A stretch of 9,946 bases of DNA from Phycisphaeraceae bacterium (GTDB taxonomy: Bacteria > Planctomycetota > Phycisphaerae > Phycisphaerales > Phycisphaeraceae), in NCBI GenBank assembly GCA_016763955.1, contig JAESSU010000559.1, forward strand, positions 1 to 9,946, in the 5' to 3' direction. Positions 6,066-9,946 of this stretch are shown here, one piece after another (position 1 is the first letter of the stretch; every line of letters starts with the position of its first letter). A program made the position numbers and the translations under genes. The notes below the pieces were generated by a model. It saw only the letters and a program-made list of their open reading frames with translations, was not told the DNA's origin and did not search any database.

Positions 6066-7608
6066 GGTTGACCTCCCTGTGTCGAAACAGGTGATTCAGG
6101 TATTGGTAATACATGGCAACTGCGGCTAAACGATCATAAGTCTTAGGCTCGTGACAACCAGGCGAGCAACTTCCCCCATCGGTCATCTTTACAAAACGCA
6201 TCGGCATGGCCCACGCAGACCCCTCAAAAGGCACGGTGGTAGCCATGTGATTGGGCAAGTCACTGCCATGAATATCATGACAAGTCTTGCAGGTGCGGCC
6301 CTTTTTATCACGGTTAACATGCACAAAGTGAAGATTGTTTTCCCCATCACGAAAACCGGTAAGATTATGTGTTTTGGGTTCGAGTACCAAGTCTTTATTG
6401 TGACAAGTAAAACACAAGGCATAGTCTTTAAGATCAAAGCCCGCATAGAACGTTTTGGGAAAAGTTTTAACAAGCAGACGTTCATGTGTCGAGCCATGCA
6501 CATTGTGACAAGAGGTACAATCTCCTGAACGCACGGGGCCATGAAGAAACGTTTTATGCAAGGTCGATCGCATGTCTGGGATCGTATGCCCATCATGTCC
6601 AGTAAGGGGTTTGTCGTGACAGTTTAAACAGAGTTTATCTGCACGAGCTTTAAGTAATAATTCATCCTGTGAAGCATGCGGATCATGACAGTTGGCACAA
6701 CCTTCTTTCAACAGAATCGCATCGTGGGATACGATGGCAGTCTCAACCGTTTGGGCAATATCCTTGTGACACGACAAACAGGTGTCATTGATCGTTGCAT
6801 GCAGTTCAAAGGGATATGCTGAAGTGTGTGGATTGTGACAGGTGCTGCATTTTTCAGCAGCCGGTTTATGTACCTTCATCGAGCTGGCCATTGCAGCTTT
6901 CTTATCAGCATGGCAACCAAAACATTGTTCAGGTTCATCATTGCCTCGCAGCAGACTTTTAAAATTCGATTCGTGCGGTTGGTGACAAAGCGAACACTGA
7001 CCTGATGCAAAGGGTTGATGAGCATGTTTCTGCCAGGGGATATTGTGACAGCGTTGACATAACTGTTCAACATTTTCAGCAACAAGCAGAAACTTACTAT
7101 TTGAAGCATGTGGATTGTGGCAAGTGACACAACCATTGTTAGCAATAGCTTGATGCTGATGCTCTGCCGTCCCCGTAACTGTATGACAGAATGTACACGT
7201 TGCGTCTCCTAAACGTTTAAGCGGATAGGAGTGATCCCCTTGATCACCTTCGTGACAAGATAAACAATTGTTCATCGCAACGGGGCCATGAATTCTTGTG
7301 GCTGTTGCAAAAGAAGCGTGACACTTAGAAGTCATACAACTCGCATCAGCCTCAAGTTGGCTAGTAGGTTTGGGATCAGGCAAGACGACAAGAACCTTTG
7401 AAATAAATTTCTTTTTTGTCAAAAGCTTGTTACCCTCTTGTATTGATGCAGCAACAGCCCCATCCTTATCAGACTCAACTGATTCACTGCTACGATCACA
7501 AGAAACCAATAACAAAATCATGCTCAGGATCAACAATGACAGCCCTGCTGATCGCTGTGATGCAATCGAACTTTCGGGGGTTACATATTGTCTGCCGGCC
7601 GCATTCAT
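5998..7608 (-). CDS. 15-haem c-type cytochrome lipoprotein (3' end probably frameshifted; intended stop at 6062)
   Basis: The N-terminus has a hydrophobic segment ending in the lipobox L-V-S-C (cysteine 37), with Asp at +2. A charged linker (about 38-86) follows, then fifteen haem motifs: CX4CH at 91, thirteen CXXCH at 115, 138, 160, 184, 205, 229, 254, 277, 304, 327, 364, 399 and 440, and CX3CH (C-S-P-G-C-H) at 481. Many continue as CHNPH, CHQPH or CHDPH. The protein should be a membrane-tethered multihaem wire in the periplasm. The start overlaps the upstream gene by ATGA and has AAAGGAA 8 bases before it. As written, the last ~36 residues run through the next gene's ribosome-binding site and signal-peptide region in another frame and are hydrophobic and Cys-rich. 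Restoring one base near 6106-6114 gives a proline-rich 515-residue protein ending at 6062 with an ATGA overlap, like its paralog. I take that as the true end. Confidence 0.9.
   Translation of the reverse strand: MNAAGRQYVTPESSIASQRSAGLSLLILSMILLLVSCDRSSESVESDKDGAVAASIQEGNKLLTKKKFISKVLVVLPDPKPTSQLEADASCMTSKCHASFATATRIHGPVAMNNCLSCHEGDQGDHSYPLKRLGDATCTFCHTVTGTAEHQHQAIANNGCVTCHNPHASNSKFLLVAENVEQLCQRCHNIPWQKHAHQPFASGQCSLCHQPHESNFKSLLRGNDEPEQCFGCHADKKAAMASSMKVHKPAAEKCSTCHNPHTSAYPFELHATINDTCLSCHKDIAQTVETAIVSHDAILLKEGCANCHDPHASQDELLLKARADKLCLNCHDKPLTGHDGHTIPDMRSTLHKTFLHGPVRSGDCTSCHNVHGSTHERLLVKTFPKTFYAGFDLKDYALCFTCHNKDLVLEPKTHNLTGFRDGENNLHFVHVNRDKKGRTCKTCHDIHGSDLPNHMATTVPFEGSAWAMPMRFVKMTDGGSCSPGCHEPKTYDRLAAVAMYYQYLNHLFRHREVNHDSLIYYAVFRYCFVLQFCCSL
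6065..6134 (-). other. Probable second frameshift, at the 3' end of the first 15-haem cytochrome gene
   Basis: The downstream frame is closed by a TGA near 6134, so a switch must lie between there and 6065. After the switch it reads LPIPESPVSTQGGQP and stops at 6064-6062, sharing ATGA with the next start. The paralog's tail, DYNAPPSKESTTP, is comparable. One missing base near 6106-6114 explains both features. Confidence 0.65.
6072..6078 (-). promoter_or_regulatory. Strong Shine-Dalgarno site fixing the start at 6065
   Basis: AGGGAGG on the minus strand lies 6 bases before the ATG. It sits inside the end of the preceding gene and shows that sequence read as coding there also serves initiation of the next gene. 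Confidence 0.8.
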
Positions 7609-9128
7609 GATGCAGGTTCCTTTAAATCAACAGCCTCCTGAATCGTTTTGCAGTTATCTATTGCCACATGCAATAACGCGATGGCATAGGTCATATTGTG
7701 AACACCGCGGCCAATGCGAACCAATTTCACGTTGTGTTGCGCATCGTCATAGAGCTGTCGTAATTCCAGTTGCTGTGTCGCGGGCATATGGCTAATCTGT
7801 TTAAGCAACTGAGCGGTTTGTTTAACAACCTCCTGAGCCTGAGTCAGATTCTGCTCAATAGCAACCAACCACTGGGCCAATTTATCGTTGTACTGTTGGC
7901 CATGACACTTGGTACAGGCAGCTTGCTTGGCTTGGAAAGTTTGACCAGAGACCTGCGCAATATCATTAGCATGCTCGGGAAAATCATGACAAGCAATGCA
8001 ATCAACCTGCGTGCGGAACATGACACTGGGCATGTCCGGCACACCGCGTCCGCCAGTCCCACGGTACAAATCCAAGGCCCCGCTATGTAATTGTTCGTGA
8101 CATTGCGCACAAGTCCCAGCCTTCATCACGACTTGTTTGCTATTACCAATGATACGCTGGCCACCGGTTGGCGAACTAGCAGCTAAATTGTGAATGATCT
8201 GGGCATGGCAACTAGAACACTCAACTTTGTGTTCGTTGACATGGGCTTTATGCATCAAACTAGTTTCAGAAAAACGTGCAATCTGGCTTGGCTGGTTGTG
8301 ACAAGTCCAGCAGACCTGACGAGGCACCGCCCCATCGCCGGAGATCGCATCAGAGTGACAATTCTGACAACTCACACCCCGATCAATGTAATCAGCATGT
8401 TTGAACATCCCTGTACTCATGCGGATCTGTTCTTTAGGAGCATCATGACAAGAGCGACAACCCCCGAGTGTGTTATCCTCGCGACCGTGTTCAAAACCTT
8501 TGAAGTGGCATAAAAAGCAGGTATCAAGCGTGACCACAAGATGTTTACCTTGCACGATCTGTGAGTGACATGAAACACAACGTAGCTGCTTGCCTCGGCG
8601 ATCCTGTGTGAGATGAGGGGTGTGGTCAAAACGAATGGTGACGATATCATCGCGTGAGGACTTCACGTCCCAATTGACTTTGCCTTTAAGCAAACGTTCT
8701 GTGTGACAACCTTCACGCATACACGCAGCATCTTGCACCTCGGCATGGGGTTTTGAGCCATACGTTTTGGTGATGTACTTAACGGCCTGACTTGAAGCTT
8801 GAAATTTACCATAGATCGTATTAGCCAGCCCCGGTTCAAAGTGACATTTAACGCATGATATTTTATTGTGACTAGACTGATGCCATGCTTGATAATAAGG
8901 TTCCATGATATGACAACTGCGGCAGAAATCCGGTTGCATGGAGTATTCGACAAAACCAATCATCCCCACAACGCCGCAGATTCCGCCCAATAACACGACT
9001 CCCCAAAGCGTCAGAGTAATAGGAATCCGACAACCCGGACGGCGGCGAATGCCCAGCAGGCGTTGCCACTTAGGACGAGTTGCTTGAGTTTTTGGCGTAT
9101 CAGAGGGTGTATTTAATTTCGAATCCAT
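7605..9128 (-). CDS. NapC/NirT-type membrane-anchored 12-haem cytochrome with heme-free helical C-terminus
   Basis: A basic cytoplasmic N-terminus (1-35) and one membrane helix (about 36-60) lead straight into C-R-S-C-H at 69 and C-V-K-C-H at 92. The linking sequence (CHIMEPYY...W..S.H..ISCVKCH) is characteristic of NapC/NirT/NrfH quinol dehydrogenases. Further motifs are CX4CH (C-M-R-E-G-C-H) at 136 and CXXCH at 184, 204, 224, 254, 273, 304, 340, 377 and 405, 12 in all; classic NapC/NrfH proteins have four. Residues ~412-500 have no haem motif, are helical, and contain G-V-H-N-x-x-Y-A-x-x-L-L, which recalls the helix bundle at the end of NrfA-like cytochromes. The likely role is quinol oxidation (or reduction) at the inner membrane, passing electrons to the periplasmic 15-haem proteins encoded next. 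TAGGAG 6 bases upstream supports the start. The cytochrome b gene ends 9 bases upstream. Confidence 0.92.
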   Translation of the reverse strand: MDSKLNTPSDTPKTQATRPKWQRLLGIRRRPGCRIPITLTLWGVVLLGGICGVVGMIGFVEYSMQPDFCRSCHIMEPYYQAWHQSSHNKISCVKCHFEPGLANTIYGKFQASSQAVKYITKTYGSKPHAEVQDAACMREGCHTERLLKGKVNWDVKSSRDDIVTIRFDHTPHLTQDRRGKQLRCVSCHSQIVQGKHLVVTLDTCFLCHFKGFEHGREDNTLGGCRSCHDAPKEQIRMSTGMFKHADYIDRGVSCQNCHSDAISGDGAVPRQVCWTCHNQPSQIARFSETSLMHKAHVNEHKVECSSCHAQIIHNLAASSPTGGQRIIGNSKQVVMKAGTCAQCHEQLHSGALDLYRGTGGRGVPDMPSVMFRTQVDCIACHDFPEHANDIAQVSGQTFQAKQAACTKCHGQQYNDKLAQWLVAIEQNLTQAQEVVKQTAQLLKQISHMPATQQLELRQLYDDAQHNVKLVRIGRGVHNMTYAIALLHVAIDNCKTIQEAVDLKEPAS

Positions 9129-9134
9129 GACTCA

Positions 9135-9140
9135 CTCCTA
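9135..9140 (-). promoter_or_regulatory. Shine-Dalgarno site of the NapC/NirT-type gene, overlapping the cytochrome b stop
   Basis: TAGGAG on the minus strand combines the TAG stop of the cytochrome b gene with a GGAG core 6 bases before the ATG at 9128. This arrangement favours translational coupling. Confidence 0.75.
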
Positions 9141-9946
9141 GATAATTCCCAAACCCGCAAGAACAATGAGCAGCGTCATAATTGTTCCAATGAGCATGGC
9201 CAATAACCCTGCCGCAACTGCAAACCATCGATACCAGCTTGGCGACAATGGAACGCGGTATTCATCAATTTCACCATTTTTCACCAGGCGGTCATATTCC
9301 TCAGGACGTTCATGTTTAAACTCTTCTTCAGAAAGCTGACCGGTGAACATGACATCATCCACGGGGAATTTTTCAGGCCTTATGTGAGCGTTAAAGAAAT
9401 GGATCGTGAAGATAAAGACCACCGCAAGCATTGCTTCGTAACCATGCACTAAGGTTGCAATATTAAAGAACCAGCCGGGGAGATAATTGGCAAAGAATGT
9501 GGGGAACCAGAGCATCAAGCCGGTGATGCCGATAACGAATGTGCCAAAGATTTCAGCCCAATAATCAAATTTTTCCCAGTAAGTCCAATGATCAAAACGC
9601 GGCAGATTTTTCCCGGTGAAGAACCAGCGGAACATCCCCAGGCAATCCGTAATGTCCTTGATCCGTGGAACCATCGAGTTGGGGCCAAAGAAGAACTGGA
9701 TGACAGAACCCTTACGTTTTTTAAAGTGACGGAACACATTTACAAAGTGCACCGCAAAATTTCCCATCAGTACAATCGCACAGACACGATGAATGATCCC
9801 CGCAAAGTGCACACCACCTAATAACATTGTCAAGGTCGTTGCCCATGAATGTTCACTAAAGAGCAGAGGCATGCCCGTGAGCGTCAATCCGAAGAAGCTA
9901 ATGATCATCACGCCGTGATTGATCCGTTCCACACGATTAAATCGTC
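9138..9946 (-). CDS. Membrane cytochrome b subunit (cytochrome b561/FdnI/PhsC-like), 5' end outside window
   Basis: The frame is open to the window edge, reading R-F-N-R before V-E-R-I-N-H-G. This matches the RxxxxERxxH entry to the first helix of the family, so the GTG at 9932 is internal and the start lies beyond 9946. Numbering from that GTG, membrane helices fall near 8-25, 45-64, 126-146, 162-182 and 236-262. Histidines at 6, 42, 48, 62, 163, 178 and 183 can ligate two b haems. The motifs KFDYWAE (121-127) and HIRPEKFPVDDVMFTG (183-198), followed by an acidic E-R-P-E-E-Y-D-R-L segment, are typical of cytochrome b subunits encoded next to multihaem c cytochromes. It should exchange electrons with the menaquinone pool and pass them to, or take them from, the NapC-like protein encoded 9 bases downstream. 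Dihaem binding is family knowledge; the direction of electron flow is not visible. Confidence 0.9.
   Translation of the reverse strand, partial: RFNRVERINHGVMIISFFGLTLTGMPLLFSEHSWATTLTMLLGGVHFAGIIHRVCAIVLMGNFAVHFVNVFRHFKKRKGSVIQFFFGPNSMVPRIKDITDCLGMFRWFFTGKNLPRFDHWTYWEKFDYWAEIFGTFVIGITGLMLWFPTFFANYLPGWFFNIATLVHGYEAMLAVVFIFTIHFFNAHIRPEKFPVDDVMFTGQLSEEEFKHERPEEYDRLVKNGEIDEYRVPLSPSWYRWFAVAAGLLAMLIGTIMTLLIVLAGLGII

Noticed and set aside
4700..9000. Regularly spaced short repeats resembling a CRISPR array (TGACA/CATGACA-like strings)
   Set aside because: These are the reverse complements of recurring Cys-His haem codons. Spacing is irregular and there are no conserved repeat units.
9138..9932. 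GTG at 9932 as the start of the cytochrome b
   Set aside because: The upstream in-frame codons continue the family's conserved R-F-x-R-x-E-R entry to helix 1 and reach the window edge without a stop.

Overview
The window is a dense electron-transfer locus from a Gram-negative bacterium that respires through many c-type haems. Eight genes lie in two convergent blocks: a rightward block (1-3230) and a leftward block (9946-3704), separated by about 470 bases without a gene. Four genes encode multihaem c-type cytochromes, with 12 + 12 + 15 + 15 haem-binding motifs, or 54 in total once one frameshift is bridged. Lipoprotein signals, a beta-barrel C-terminus and Sec signal peptides indicate a diderm cell. 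The taxon cannot be fixed from sequence alone. The families are typical of anaerobic metal-reducing or syntrophic lineages (Desulfuromonadota, Planctomycetota, Zixibacteria-like groups), and this is inference.

Rightward block: the C-terminal part of an outer-membrane beta-barrel protein (1-503), a six-bladed NHL-propeller lipoprotein (535-1620), and a secreted 12-haem cytochrome (1617-3230). The last two overlap by 4 bases. This looks like an outer-membrane or cell-surface module.

Leftward block, in order of transcription: a membrane diheme-type cytochrome b whose 5' end lies outside the window (9946-9138), a membrane-anchored NapC/NirT-type 12-haem cytochrome (9128-7605), a 15-haem lipoprotein cytochrome (7608 to about 6062), a paralogous secreted 15-haem cytochrome (6065-4684), and a secreted thioredoxin-fold/TPR protein without the CXXC active site (4687-3704). 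This looks like an inner-membrane quinone oxidoreductase plus periplasmic electron carriers.

Together the genes suggest a route from the quinone pool through cytochrome b and the NapC-like protein, across the periplasm on the 15-haem proteins, to a surface cytochrome/barrel module. The direction of electron flow and the terminal acceptor are not determined by the sequence.

Two reading-frame breaks stand out in the tandem 15-haem genes. One splits the second paralog after haem 7. The other, near the 3' end of the first paralog, replaces a proline-rich tail and a 4-base ATGA overlap with a 68-base overlap into the next gene. Each is repaired by restoring one base. They are either sequence errors or real decay. 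The intergenic region holds an imperfect repeated element (CTAGTGAACCGTC with a flanking AGATCATWATG), one copy touching the stop of the leftward operon.
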